From: Straminergon stramineum
Taxonomy: Eukaryota; Streptophyta; Bryopsida; Hypnales; Calliergonaceae
Length of the DNA stretch: 64,000 nucleotides
NCBI GenBank assembly: GCA_963920665.1
Contig: OY987269.1
Location: 21,020,501-21,084,500, forward strand
Direction of reading: 5' to 3'
Shown here: positions 21,292-33,513 of the stretch, in pieces
Layout of the letters: every line of letters begins with the position of its first letter
Numbering within the stretch: position 1 is the first letter of the stretch
Translations under genes and position numbers: made by a program
Notes under the pieces: generated by a model
The model's database searches: none
Told to the model about the DNA's origin: nothing
Seen by the model: only the letters and a program-made list of their open reading frames with translations

Positions 21292-22215
21292 ACAAGCATG
21301 TATCTTACCCTTGTTGAATATTCAAATATAGAAGCTTGAAAGCAAAAGCAAAAGCATGTGTGTAGCTTGAATATCTGAACAAACAAAGCTTCAAATCAAA
21401 AACAGAAGGACATATCCTGCTTAAACATTTAGATACAAAAGCTTCAAATCAGAAGTAGAAGCATGTGTGCTATTTGAATATCTTAACCCCTAAACGTCTA
21501 GATTCATCTCCAGAATTGATGATTTGAGAAAAATCATTATAAAGTGCTATTTGAAAGCATATTTTGGAATTGAAATGCAAATAAAAGTTGTAGATTATGA
21601 TTTGTAGATTCCATCTGCATGGTTAGATTCACCAATTTTATCACCAATATTTTTTTATAAATTTTGAAAGAGAAATTCCAAAATTCTTTCAAAATTTGGT
21701 TACAAGCAAAATATTATCATTTTTTGAGTAAAATTTGTTGGAATGGATTTGAAATGAGGTTCTCTTCACATGGTGATTTTTTGAAACTTTTGTGTTCTTC
21801 CTATCTATGACCTCATTTTGGCTAATCTAGTTTAGAACTAAAGTCAATGCAATTTGACCACTTGACATACTTGCACATTTGTAATTTTAGAAAAATATGA
21901 ACTCTAGTAAAACCTAATCCAATCCTTAGATAGGACAAAAACTTGATAACATATCTTTACAAATTAAAATACCTTTCATCCAAGTAGTTAGGAGGATGAA
22001 ACTAGTGTTTCAAACTGTTCATCATCCAGAAAATGGACGTCAACGTGTTTAGGGGTTAATACAAAAGTATCAAATTTGAAACAAAAACTTCAAATCTTTA
22101 AACAAGAGCATGTGTGCTGCTTGAATATATTGATATGAAAGCCTTAAATGAGAACAAAAAGTTTGTGTGTTGCTTGAGGATCTAGATATGTGAAGCCCAA
22201 ATCAAGCTCAAAATG
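21292..22215 (+). repeat. 55-bp minisatellite interrupted by a MITE
   Basis: About six diverged units of ~55 bp (core agcatgtgtgctgcttgaat, then a caaagcttcaaatca word) lie at 21292-21482 and 22060-22215. The array is split by the family D element at 21487-22055, inserted at TTAA inside one unit. Confidence 0.65.
21487..22055 (+). mobile_element. MITE family D, best-preserved copy
   Basis: 569 bp between TTAA (21483-21486) and TTAA (22056-22059). Left terminus CCCCTAAACGTCTAG; the right terminus reads in complement CCCCTAAACACGTTGACG. No protein is encoded. TTAA duplications and CCCY-type ends fit non-autonomous piggyBac-type elements. Confidence 0.8.
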
Positions 22216-22908
22216 TTTGTAACATTTCATAAAGAGCATGCCTAAGATAGCAAAAGAACTTTGAACCAACATATTTTTAGGGTGATTGCAAGAAAGATTG
22301 GTCAAATTTGTAGCATTTGGGGCCTTTTGGATGATACTATGACCTTTTGAAATAAATAAATATATAAAATGTGGAGAATTAGTATAATACTAAAAATATC
22401 ATATCACCAAAATTTGAAACTTAAGAAAAACATAGGTCAAAATTTATTCACTAAATAGAAGGACGAATTTGTTAAGAAAATAGACACTTTGATGTTTAAA
22501 CTATTGAAAAATAGGAAAAAACATTAAAAAAAATGAAGAAAAAATTGACCATTTGTAAAAACTTTATAGATATTAGATTCTTCTATAAATATAATAAAAA
22601 AAAGTATCTTCAAGTGTCTAAGAAGTGCCCTAGGGAGCCCTATTTAACAAATGTGGAAGACATAAAATAATCTATTTTTAGATGCTCCTAATATGGAACA
22701 TGATTGAATACTATAGAAAAAGACCATAAAAGTTTTAGCTCTAGATCATTAATTTTGGGTACTTGACATTCTCCAAATCCACTAAGCCTAAAAGTGTGAT
22801 AAATTAACAAAATAGACTTTTAAATATAATATTTCTTTTTTAATCTTTTGAAAGAGAAGGGATATGATTACAACAAAAGCATTAATCTCCAATATAAAAA
22901 AATTCAAG
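22216..22908. other. AT-rich intergenic sequence
   Basis: No gene or clear repeat is seen. Confidence 0.4.
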
Positions 22909-22912
22909 TTTA

Positions 22913-23700
22913 CCCCTAAAGTTCCATGACTATGTTTTCACAAAAAATGCTCCAAAATTGCCATTTTTAGTACAAGTACCAAATTTTTACAAATTTTTAT
23001 TTATTTAAACATGTAACCGTAGAATCTTTTAGTATGCTGACTTGAGAACATATGGTAAGAATTTCAGAAATTTCCACCACGTGGATTGCAAGATATAAGC
23101 ATTCAAATTCAATGAAATCATTTTTTGGGCCCTACAAAAAACAAGGTAGTTGCACTTCACAAGCTGACTTTTCTATGAAAAAATGTCTAAAATGGTGGTG
23201 CTTCTTTGGATTATTTTTCCTAGACAAGTTGGACACACGCTTCAAAATTTTCAAATCATTTGGAATTTGACAACATATAGGAAAAATATAGTAAGTAGAT
23301 AGTAGTAGAGAATAATTCAAAATATTAAATTATTAAAAATTTAATTATGGAATTGAAAAAAGCCAATCCCAATGGTTGAAATGTTGTAATAAACTATCTC
23401 CACCCTAAGATTTTTTTTTCCAAAAATATTGAAAATTGAGTAAGATAAGGAACTTCAAAGTTTACTTTAGAGTAGAGAATCCATAACTACCCACAAGCAA
23501 AAAATCCTCATAACTTTTGACTTATTGATAAAAATGGAAGGATTCAAAGCTTTCCAAAAATATAACTCTAGAAAACCAATTTCAATTTGTTTTTAAAAAG
23601 TAATTTTTTTCTAATCTGCTCGAACTGCCCATTTAGGAAAAAAAGTAACATATTAGGCCATAACTTTTGACTCATATTTCTAAATGTTATAAAATTTAGT
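22913..23700 (+). mobile_element. MITE family A, copy truncated at right end
   Basis: Begins CCCCTAAAGTTCCATGACTA after TTTA (a probable decayed TTAA) and follows the family A sequence (tccaaaa, gtaaccgtagaatct, gattgcaagatat, caatcccaatggttg) to about 23700. The terminal ~170 bp with the right inverted repeat are missing; unrelated sequence follows. Confidence 0.75.
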
Positions 23701-23856
23701 GCACGTGAAAGATATTCCTTGTCTCCACCTTCTTTTTAAATTTGTGCTAAAAATATGCAAATCTCTAGGCACATGTAGTTGCCTAATATTGCTATGTAGC
23801 CAGAAAGCGCATGCTAGTCCTTTTGAGGTTAATCAAGTTCATACTTCAAAAGTTCT

Positions 23857-24040
23857 AGTGAATCGGTTTGAGATGACCCTAAACTACCTAGTGATGGTGG
23901 TGAGGTACCCAAACCAAATGGTGTGGTTGCAGGTTTGATATTTGGTGGCGACAGGTTCTTTACCTTGCGTGAAATCAACCTCTCTTCCTAACAGAACCCC
24001 TTGCAATGTGTTTCCTGAACACGCTTGTTTAAAAAAAAAA
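23857..24040 (-). repeat. Dispersed repeat family G, reverse copy
   Basis: Reverse complement partner of 4511-4740, lacking the 22-bp tandem expansion. An open frame reaching to 23938 overlaps this repeat and has no recognisable domain. Confidence 0.6.
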
Positions 24041-25017
24041 GTTTTAGTGAATCACAAGTCCATCATGCTACATGTGACATAAAAAAGGACCAATGTTTCT
24101 TGCAAACAACATCTAGCATATTGTATCCAAATATTGCAATACTTGATGCATTAGAATCTTCTAAGGGAGCTGACCCATTCTAATCACAGACCTAGTCTGG
24201 CAACATGGGGTGGGGTAATTTCAATCAAGGGGTGATTAGCAACCATTAATGTTGGTATAGTTCTCAGGCAATTGTAGTGCATTATAATTGTCTAAAAGAC
24301 TCTCAAAATTGGAACCAACCCTTGTTGGATTTTGCAACCAACCCTTGGTTGAAAATATGAAAGTCTATATGATGAGTATGGGTAGAATAGAAATTTCAGC
24401 TTAGAAATTTGTATTAATTATTTTTTGAGAAAAAAATCTGAAAAATTATAGAAACCTTATGAACTCTATTTCTGCTCATGGGAAAATTGCCACACTATTG
24501 GAACCTCCCTTGTAGTATATGTATCTACTTAAGTGGTCAAGAATGGGTCGGCTGTCATATTTTTTGCTAACTAAAACATAAACAAGTTCACCAAAATATG
24601 CATAAAGTGGTGATCATAATGCCAAAAGTGGTGATAATGGATGTCTAATGCACCTCATCAATCATAATTTCTTTTCTTTTCTACATTGTAACCATGACAA
24701 TAGATGCGACGGTGAAAGTTGCTTGCATTGTATTGCGTACATACCTGCATTAGGAAGAATTAAATTGCCTTAGGGGTAATTGTAGCCGGACTTCTTTTTT
24801 TTCAAGTTTTATTATTCAATGAAAAGGCGGGTTTTTTCTGTGGTTGAAGGTGAACTAGCAATTTGTCAATACCTTTCTGTAATTCAGTGGTGGCGATGAA
24901 GATAATTTATTGAAGTAATTCTTGGCAATTTTTTAATTAGGTGTAAAGCCCTTAGGGCGAATGAAAAAGTTTTTTAACGCTATTTTGGTGAACTGTAACA
25001 ATGATGTGCAAGGTGAT
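24041..25017. other. AT-rich intergenic sequence
   Basis: No gene or recognised element. Confidence 0.4.
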
Positions 25018-25159
25018 CACTACAAGAAAACAATGTACAAATCAACCCCTCCTAATCTACTAACAATGTCTGAATTGACAAAAATTTGACAAAATATTGT
25101 CCGAATTAGCCCTTCCTAATCTGTAATAGTGTCTAAATTGACATTGCTCCCTTGTAGTG
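25018..25159. mobile_element. Small CACTA-type MITE
   Basis: The 142-bp element starts CACTACAAGAAAACAATGT and ends with the imperfect complement (acattgctcccttgtagtg), 15 of 19 positions matching. CACTACAAGAAAA-like ends are the hallmark of plant CACTA (En/Spm) elements. Internally a ~40-bp segment (cctaatct...gtctraattgaca) is directly repeated. The 3-bp flanks GAT and TAT do not match exactly. Confidence 0.6.
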
Positions 25160-25299
25160 TATTGGCAACAATGTGAGCATCAATGCGGGTTTTTTGGCGA
25201 GACCAATGTATAGTCATTCAAATTGTTTGGCGAACTCCTTGTGAATTCATTGACTAATTTTTGGTCTTTAACTTCTAGCTACCAATTCTATGAAATGAC

Positions 25300-25560
25300 A
25301 TGCACCTACACCCACCCCAAAGCCCCTCTAATGCCTAAGTCCGAAATATGCTTCAAAAAAATAAACAAACTTCACAAAGTGCTCGCACTAGCAAATCTAG
25401 GATGTCCCGCAACAAATACTTTGAGTACTTGCACTTGCAACCACTCCAAAACCCCTCCGATGCCTAAGTGAGAATATGCTTCACGGGATTCATCAAACAT
25501 CATAAAACATTTTAGTTGGCAAAAATAGAACGTCACACGAGAATGGAATGTTACCTCTAA
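25300..25560 (+). repeat. Two-unit direct repeat, period about 128 bp
   Basis: The segment ccccaaagcccctctaatgc at 25316 recurs as ccaaaacccctccgatgc at 25445, each followed by ctaagt.. and aatatgcttca, then by a gcaaatctagga/gcaaaaatagaa segment. Open frames here on either strand are shadows of the repeat. Confidence 0.55.
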
Positions 25561-25890
25561 AGTATAACATACATTCACAGAAGCCAATTACATAACAACA
25601 AATATAGATAAACACATCAGAAAGGTAGTACCACTCACTACCAACCTGCACATTCATAAGTACTTCTTGAGGATGCAATTCAACATTGATGAGTTTAGAA
25701 GTTTGAATTGTGCTGTGAACATAAGTCATAAAGGCTAGAAAACATAGTAGTGCAAATGGAAGGTAAATCTCACAAACCTCTACTACCTATACAAAACTAC
25801 TTGCCAAAAGCCAACTGCTACACCTTGTTGAACCAAATACCTACTAAATACCTACCCCGCTGTCCGAAAACAAACCACTTGTTGCACATG
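25561..25890. other. Intergenic sequence
   Basis: No feature supported. Confidence 0.4.
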
Positions 25891-25894
25891 TTTT

Positions 25895-27870
25895 GATAAG
25901 GGAAATTCTCGAGGGTGAATTCTTTGAGAATACATGCCTACTACCACCTAAATGTGCTCCTCCAAGTTGTTGCGCAACTTTGACTTTAGGAATCCAACGC
26001 TGGAAAAGAGGCGCTCATCCTCAACAAATCCCAAGATGTGGACTACCACCATCTCAACAAGCTTTAGAAACTCACCAAAATTTTGAGTTAAATTGTTATT
26101 GATGTCTAAGACATGCCACACCTTCGTCAATGGATTTACATCAAATAGCGGGAGTATGGCTGCACGGCATTAGACTTCATGTATGTTTTAAACAACGCAC
26201 GTTGTGAAATTAGAGTTTCATGATCGATCAATGGAGAAATAAAGAGCTTCTTGTCACCTTCTCCCAAAATTTTGCCATGACTATATGTATCCATAAGGGT
26301 CAACAAGTGGCTGTCAAATGCATCCTTAGCATTAAGCTGGCACCAATATTGTGGATAGGAAATACCGAAAGCATTCATGATGTTGTGAGTAGGAAATTGG
26401 GCATCTAGCTCTACCACTAGCATTTTGGCGGCACCTGAACATCAACAACAACACCGGTTAGTGTCCATGAAGTGAATTACTACCATTTTCGAACTGTAAA
26501 ATAAGCTTGAACTATAGTCACACAGACTTTGAGGTTTTCCCTATTTGTAAATCTATTTTTCCACTCTCCAAAGTCAACTTAACTTCCACCAATCAAACAA
26601 CTATGAAATACAAGTACAACAATTGAAGGTAACAGACAAACAATAAAATAAGCTTAAACTATAGTCAACTCACAAAGACTTTGAGACTGAACGAACTGAA
26701 AAAGCAAACGCCCCTTTGGCCAAATTAGCACATTTGTAGCTTGCATATGAACACTTGACTCCTTGTTTTCAGCACTTGAACATGGAAAATGTTTGACTCA
26801 CTGTAAGTTGCTAAAATAAGGTTATATCGAAATGTCAATCTGGCTAGTGAAACCTCATTATCCGGTAGGGACTGTATGCTCTAGAAGCCAAAAATGATGC
26901 AAAAGTAATTCCAAGTAATCTATGGTCAAGTCTCAATCTCATCATTATTCAAAAGTATAATCAACGTCATGGTTTCATGAACACCAAAATTATGGATTTC
27001 CAGGGTCATAGCCTGCTGAACGATCCAACTAGTTCTAGTTTGTGTGGATTCCATTCCTCACCTCAATCACCTGCAACTAATGAGCTATGAGGAGTAAGCT
27101 AATTAATGTTGCTTTGATTGTGCTTGAATAGAAAATGAAACAATTCATATGATCAAATAAGTGTTGTGTTAATTTGGAGTTTAATTATTTCTCAAAGATG
27201 ACTGGTTTTGGCTCTAGGTCTTCGAAGTTCAAACATGAATTTCATTAAATTGGCAATACTTCACAACTATAGCACTTTAAAGTCGAAATGAAACTTATAT
27301 ATTTGTATTAATCCTTATCAATCCTAATATTTAGAGCACATGAGGAAATGAATCATGGAAGACAATTTCACGTACCAGTGCACTCTGATTTCACTTTGGC
27401 CAACAAGGTTGCCCAAACCTCACGATCCACTGGTAAGCCCTTATACTCAGCATGTATCTGCTCTTCGTGGCAAATGAAGGACAACACTTCCGAGTTGTCG
27501 TTGAGATCACAAAGCCACTTAATGTATATTTGTTCATGACTGCAATCCAAGAGGTTTTTAAAACTCCAAAACTCATCACTACTATAGGTCGTCCCATTGT
27601 CCTCATACATTCGACAAAGGGAGGCTTGACACACTTTAACCACGGCTACAAAGTCGCACACATACACGTCATATTTTTGTGCAAACTGTACCAACGCATC
27701 AATGGCTTCCAACAATGGCAATAGAACACACATGCCTAACAATGTAAATGGATCAAGGAGAAGTTGGAGGCATGCCTACACACAATCAATGGCGACTATG
27801 ACTTTTGATGGAATTCCAAAACTTTTGATGAGTTGACCAGCCTGCGCAGAGCATATGATGTTTGATTGAA
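25895..27870 (-). pseudogene. hAT-like transposase, C-terminal part, inactivated
   Basis: Read on the - strand from ~27870 to 25895. The first part contains LLPLLEAIDALVQFAQ, DCSHEQIYIKW and SECTG. A donor at 27375 (actg|gtacgt) and an acceptor at 26435 (gttcag|gtgcc) bound a 941-bp intron; splicing gives SECTG-AAKMLVVELDAQFP with frame kept. The second part runs through LDAQFPTHNIMNAFGISYPQY to the hAT C-terminal dimerisation motif VEDERLFSSVGFLKSKLRN. Three breaks are visible: an in-frame TAG near 27763 before ACLQLL, a one-base frameshift near 26150, and a TAG at about 25947 after the LEEHI segment, beyond which VVVGMYSQR continues. The motif and order fit hAT-superfamily transposases or genes derived from them. 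N-terminal DNA-binding sequence was not found. It is a decayed copy with no sign of function. Confidence 0.75.
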
Positions 27871-28682
27871 GTCAATTGGGACTCTTTTCTTACTTTCTTG
27901 AACCTCCTAAACAATCTTGACTAGTCAAAACTTTGTGAAAAATCAAACATCAAGTTTTGGATTTTTGACCTTTTTCATTACATTTCAAATTGCTAGTTTT
28001 TGCTTACAAAATAGACCGGGAGTAGGGGGTAGGAGGTAGGAGGCCCACTAAACTAATTTGGGTCATATGAAGACAATGGCGCAATCCTTTTGGCATTTGG
28101 AGCATTTCTCCAAAAGTTAGGGCAATCACAACAATAGGGTAGAAAATTAAAAGTTAATTTTGGGTTCTTCCTAGAGGTAGTTTGTTAGGTAATTTGATGG
28201 AGGAGGAGACCTTGGAAATGTATAGAAAGTCTCCCTTGCTCTAACTTTGCACCCCTTTTCTTCATTTTTGAAGAACCCTTGCTTTCATTTCATACTCGTC
28301 AAGTTTGATTGACATTGTTTGATTTTTGGACGTTTAGACCCAAATACTTGATTGTTGAAGTTGTTTTTAGAGTACTTACCTCCCATTGTTGATGTTGTTG
28401 AAGCTCTTTCAGAGGACGTTGAGGTCCCTTCGAAATGTTTACCTGTTGTGAAAGTTTTCCAAGTTTATTTGCTAACATCTTTGTGTTCTTGAGTCTTAAT
28501 TTCCTATTGAGCTTTTTTTGGTTAGGATCTCACACATTTTGAGTTGAACCCCCCCCCTAAGCCTTGACATTGAGAACTTGTGGTCCAAACGTGAGTCATT
28601 GAGTCATTTGGGAGGTGATGTTTGTTGCAATCCTCCAAAGTCCCACAAACTAGTTATTGTTATTTGTTTGTTATTTGTTCTA
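27871..28682. other. Intergenic sequence
   Basis: No gene is supported. A run of nine C residues lies at 28549-28557. Confidence 0.4.
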
Positions 28683-28685
28683 ACC

Positions 28686-28857
28686 CACTAGTAGAAAACT
28701 ATGTTGCAGTGAACAAAAGTTAGGTGAAATTTTTGTTCACTGCAACACAAATTTCTAAAAATTGTGTTGCAATGAACATAGTTTTCAAAAAAATTTGTTG
28801 CAGTGAATAAAAATGTCACCTAGCTTTTGTTTACTACAACACAATTTTCTTCTAGTG
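28686..28857. mobile_element. Foldback CACTA-type MITE with ACC duplication
   Basis: The 172-bp element begins CACTAGTAGAAAACTATG and ends with its imperfect complement; about 41 of the first 49 positions pair with the far end. A 3-bp direct repeat ACC flanks it (28683-28685 and 28858-28860), the usual CACTA duplication length. It can fold almost entirely into a hairpin. A right-end fragment of the same family is at 38681-38734. Confidence 0.75.
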
Positions 28858-28860
28858 ACC

Positions 28861-29833
28861 AAAACTTGAAGTTCTAAATAATTTTTGTTTTTGTGTTTGG
28901 TAAAGTGGTGCTAACCCACCATACAACAAAGCTTTGCCCTTAGGCACATTTTTTAATACATCTCTTATTATTGTCATTCTTTTTGTTGTTCAAATCAGGG
29001 CTTAGAAAACCGCGTATAACAAAGCTTTGAACTTGGGACTAATTTTTACTCTTTAAAATTTGGGGCTAATCCCCTAGACAGTGAAGCTTCACTCTTAGTT
29101 AGAATTTCTATTTTGTTTTTAGATTAAAAGGGTCCCCAAAAGGAGCCCCAGTGTCGTTAAATCTCAAAAGTTGGGACGTGAATTCGAAAAAGAGGTGAGC
29201 AACAATGAAGGTTTTTTGTGATAAAAAGGAAAAATACCAAAAATTTGTTGCAACCAGATTCTTGAATTAGACATTTTTGCACTTGGCTAAGTGCAATGAC
29301 CGTATGTACTACTATTCTCTAAAATAATGTTTTTACAAAAATTGGAACCCCCCCCCTTGTTTCAAAAACAACTCTCTCCTGTTCTACTGTGTTTTACTTC
29401 AATTATGAGTGCAATTTTTAGATAGGGATGCACTTTTCAATACTTCTAAGTACAGCAAGTAGGAATTTGTGCTTCATTCATTTTCATTACTTTTGTTGTT
29501 TATTTATTTGTCACCAAGCACTACATACTGCAATTCTAGCAATGTCATACTCATTTACTGATAATATTACTTGAAAAGCAAAAAATTACTATAGTCATTG
29601 AAAAATTTATTTAGAAAATCGAAATGAATTTGAAGGATAGTCCACTACCTTTTCATTTCTGATTTACAATCCACACAACACAAAAAAAAGTACTCTTACA
29701 TCTCCAAACATTTTGGCTAGAAACTAAGAACTTTTGTACTTTTACACACCGTACACTACAATCACATGTACCACTATTAAGTATTTAAGGACTATATTGT
29801 GTCATCTAATGTCCCCAACACTCGTGCGGATGA
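28861..29833. other. Intergenic sequence
   Basis: No gene supported. Nine C residues at 29348-29356. The segment around 29262 (tgaattagacatttttgcac) recurs in reverse near 39432, pointing to an unclassified dispersed repeat. Confidence 0.4.
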
Positions 29834-30283
29834 CTATGTCAAGTCTTCTACTTCCCCTCTACCAACTGCCTTAGTTTCTTCGACTACACTTGGTCCACCT
29901 CTGTGACTGAGTGGGGGTGGAGAGGCATACTCCAATGCCTTGTCCACCATCACACTCACAGTGGGTGTTAACACCCCCTCTGAAAAAGTTGGTAATTGGG
30001 TAGGTTCCTCCAGAATAGAAAAAGCTTGCTCAAAAATATAATGCCCTTCATTTCCTATTCGAACAAAGCGTACATTGTCCCTATTATAAAAGTATCCATC
30101 CTCACCATGAGTCAAGCTCATAGAGTGTAGAGATGTGATCATTGACAATGTTGACATGGATTTCGATGCTGCTAGTATACCTTCAATTTCTCCTACATGA
30201 ACTTCAACATTTGCTGCTACTATCGATATACCTTCAATTTCTCCCACATGAACTTCAACATCTATTGCTATTGCATTCTCCAC
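29834..30283 (-). CDS. Hypothetical 149-residue open frame with internal duplication
   Basis: I do not recognise this protein. It is 149 residues, acidic, and its N-terminal part has a 17-residue direct duplication (VEVHVGEIEGI occurs twice, a 51-bp repeat at DNA level). No catalytic motif, signal peptide or membrane segment is visible. It lies on the same strand as the hAT-like remnant, about 2 kb upstream of it, so it may be transposon-related debris. The open length is longer than expected by chance in this AT-rich DNA and the codons are less AT-skewed than the surroundings, which is the only support for a gene. Confidence 0.3.
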   Translation of the reverse strand: MENAIAIDVEVHVGEIEGISIVAANVEVHVGEIEGILAASKSMSTLSMITSLHSMSLTHGEDGYFYNRDNVRFVRIGNEGHYIFEQAFSILEEPTQLPTFSEGVLTPTVSVMVDKALEYASPPPLSHRGGPSVVEETKAVGRGEVEDLT

Positions 30284-31311
30284 ATTATTCTTCTATAATG
30301 TTGGAGCATAATTAGGGTCTACTTGGAGAGTATGTATCCTAAAAATCTTAGATCACCATGCAAAGTGTACATCATAACATATTAGTCATTTTATAATATT
30401 TTATAATACATAAAATTACCATTAAAAATTATAGGATACAATATTTTCTCTACACTATCACAACTGTCAAACTTTCCTAAATGAATTGTTCCAACTCCTA
30501 GAAGCAGTGAAGTAGTAAACTTCGGTCATTTTGTCATTTTGTCATAAAGACCAATTGACTAAATAATTGTTTCATTGTGTACTACACATACACAAAGATC
30601 AATTCATATAGATTCATATGTAGGAGTACATTATTGCTACTATCCCAAAAAGAAATGTATGAAACCAATTGAGAGACATTGTGCTACACTAATATCTTTT
30701 GAAACTATTCTAAGTTCCTAATGGTTCAATTATATATAGTAAAAAAATAACAATACAAATGTCAATTATACTTATTTTAGAATTCAACTTCTTCTTTTTC
30801 ATATGAATGTAATAAATATCCTAATATCGCTCCACCATAGAAGTTGACATCAACCTCAGTGTTTGAGATGCCATACTTGTTTACCTTGCCATTGTTCTTT
30901 TGAAGGAATTCTTTTTTGATGGAAAGACTTGGTTGTAGAAATATTTCTTATTACATTTCCATCTACATCATTTGATCATGTACTATCTCCAAAGACTCCT
31001 CTTATAATGTTCTACATGTTCCTATAAGTTTGACAAAACAAATGAACTACTTCACACAAGCTTGTCCTCTTAGTTGAATATTGTTCCCATCTATAGTGGC
31101 ACTCACATAGATCATGGACTCATATATATTTAAATAATAGAATTGTTCACTTCAGAACATAGCATACTGTTTAGGGTGCTAATGTCATGACGTTCAAGAT
31201 GGTCATTACAAACACTACCTTAACTGAATTTTTGGGTTGGACCCTAAACTGAGGAAAAAAGTAATTCAACTCTATTTTGCATGGTAGTCTTGGTCATTTA
31301 GATATATCACT
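30284..31311. other. AT-rich intergenic sequence
   Basis: No gene or recognised element. Confidence 0.4.
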
Positions 31312-31315
31312 TTAA

Positions 31316-31537
31316 CCCTTGAACATCGGGCTAATGACCATAGAAATCAAGCATTTTGGAACCATATAACATCATCCACTTTAAGAAAATCAAAAATACT
31401 TATTGGGAGTCAAATAGATGTAGAAGATCTCCCCTTTTCATCCCTAATTCCAAGGATGATTAGTTGCAATTTTGTCCTACAGCGGAGAATTGCTTGACAT
31501 TCATCGGATAAAAAACATCCGTTGCGTCGTTTAGGGG
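31316..31537 (+). mobile_element. MITE family E, complete copy
   Basis: 222 bp between TTAA (31312-31315) and TTAA (31538-31541). It starts CCCTTGAACATCGGGC and ends GCGTCGTTTAGGGG. The body matches the 17.9-kb copy closely. Confidence 0.8.
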
Positions 31538-33330
31538 TTAAATACAGAACCTGACAATCGCTTCAAATACACACAAGGCCTACACGAAGGGCTGATGAAA
31601 CTACATCTACCTCAGCAAATGGTACTTTATGCTACAAAACCATAGTCATTGTCATGAATTCTTTTACTTCCATACACTTACTATAGGCTCACATGGTTCT
31701 CCGCAAATACTGGCATTTTCATCTTTTTTCCAACAGGGTCTAACTGGAAATAGGAAGGAGGTTCCATCAGAATATCACAGCACATTGAAAGCAAATTTAG
31801 GTGACATGACCCAGAGCTGCGTCTAGCTTCACAAGGACAAAGCATAGACGACATGCACAAACCAGCAGTATGGCAGTGAACTCAAAAACCCTGTGTAAGT
31901 TCAATTACTAGTGAATTCTTATCCCCATTTCAAAAACTTTCTTTTTTAGTTGTTTATCTCAGGGGTCATCCTTTTGGTATGGCAGGATGTCTCGGAATTC
32001 TACCATAGTGCTTCTTCAAGAACCAATAGAAGCGGACACCAAAAAGAGGTACTCCTACTTCCAAGAATCTTTTGAGCATATTGTAACAATTTGGCAGGAA
32101 CTAAGTACTTAATCATTAGGGTGGAGTTAAATTACAAGTGTTCATTTATAGGCATAGTTGCCTTCCGTCCATAATTGCATCTGTGAAACAAATTCCTACT
32201 ACAGCGTTCCATTCGAACTTTGAGATTGCTTCGCTTCTGTCCAGATGAATATCTAAATTCATAAGGCCGGACTGAGGTCGGTGTTGTCGTACCTTTGTCA
32301 TGGCCTGTGTAGTTAGGAGTCCTGAAATGGTAAAAATTTCGTGATCCTACATTCCAAAGAGAACATTGACTGTTTGTGCCTTTGTTGTTTCTTGCTTGAC
32401 CAAATAAACCAAAGCCAAATGATCGTGGACATCTAAGACTCCCACATGATGACGCAGGTGATGGACATGAAGGTGAAGAAGGCTGAAAGCATGAGGTAAT
32501 TTGACCACTGCCTTCGCCGTTTCCTGCTTGACCGAAATAAACCAAAGCCAGATGATTGAGGTGATCTAAGACTACCTTATTCCTATTGAGTATCTGAATT
32601 CAGTGCAAGTGGCTCCAAAAAACGGCAAATGTGAGCTGAACATTCCTGGGTGTCCAGAATCTGATTCAACGAAGCAGCACCGAGTGCACACGAGAATCAA
32701 ACCAATCACTATGCACGGAGACCAACTACAGCAAAATCAATTTCTGCTTCAATGTTCACAGTTATTGTAACTGACATCAAGAAGAATGCAAAGAAGTTCA
32801 AGGTCGAGATCTTGAAAATTCACAAGCGGAAAACTTGAATTCAGACCACGCCAGGTAGGACAGGTTGGACAGCCAGAAGCGATCGTCATGCAAGCATCAG
32901 GTACCAAATACCCTTCTGAATAAATGTCTTTTGAAATTTCTAATTAAGCTACGAACGGAATACACCGAACTTCTAACGCTGAACTTGTGGACGTCCTGCA
33001 ACTCATACATCAAAAAAAAATATAGCAGTTTGCAAAGGATCAAGAGGCAATTGAAGTCCTCGTAGAGCGAGAGGCGCGGCCACAAGAGCCGGCGGAATTG
33101 GAGGAGCGCGGTGCGCGTGGTGATTACTTGACTAAGCTCACAAAACTTAGCCATGCATAGAAGTTAAAAATCAAGAGCTAGGTAAGGCAGCCATGTACCT
33201 GAATTTGTAAAGTGTCGTTGCCAGTCCAGCATCGTCCACCACGTCTTCTCGATATAGGAAATTGCTTGCGCCACATGTGCGCTCAAAAATAGTCTCACGG
33301 AATGAGTAGTGTTCGTTGGAAGTGAATGAA

Positions 33331-33362
33331 CAGTGACCCTCTGCGAACGCGGAGGGTCACTG
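33331..33362. repeat. Inverted repeat hairpin 1
   Basis: Arms 33331-33345 and 33348-33362 (cagtgaccctctgcg with its complement, 14 of 15 pairing). The agtgaccctc.gcg word recurs in hairpin 2, 90 bp downstream. Confidence 0.7.
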
Positions 33363-33414
33363 TACCTTTGGATTTTCCTGGTAGTTCAGAATGTAGTCAT
33401 GGTTTTTAGAGACC

Positions 33415-33460
33415 TCATGAATAGTGACCCTCCGCGCGCACGCAACGTCACTATTCATGA
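33415..33460. repeat. Inverted repeat hairpin 2
   Basis: Perfect 14-bp arms tcatgaatagtgac (33415-33428) and gtcactattcatga (33447-33460) around an 18-bp G+C-rich loop. It contains agtgaccctccgcg, shared with hairpin 1. Confidence 0.75.
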
Positions 33461-33503
33461 GCGACCATTTTTCTAACCGCTTCCAACTCAATTCCATTCA
33501 CAC

Positions 33504-33513
33504 TTTTATAAGG
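33504..33513 (+). promoter_or_regulatory. TATA-box candidate
   Basis: ttttataagg lies in a G+C-richer context, about 30 bp before a CA-rich segment and the word aaaccctag that is common in plant 5' UTRs. It could be a plant promoter or part of a transposon. No downstream coding region confirms it. Confidence 0.3.
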
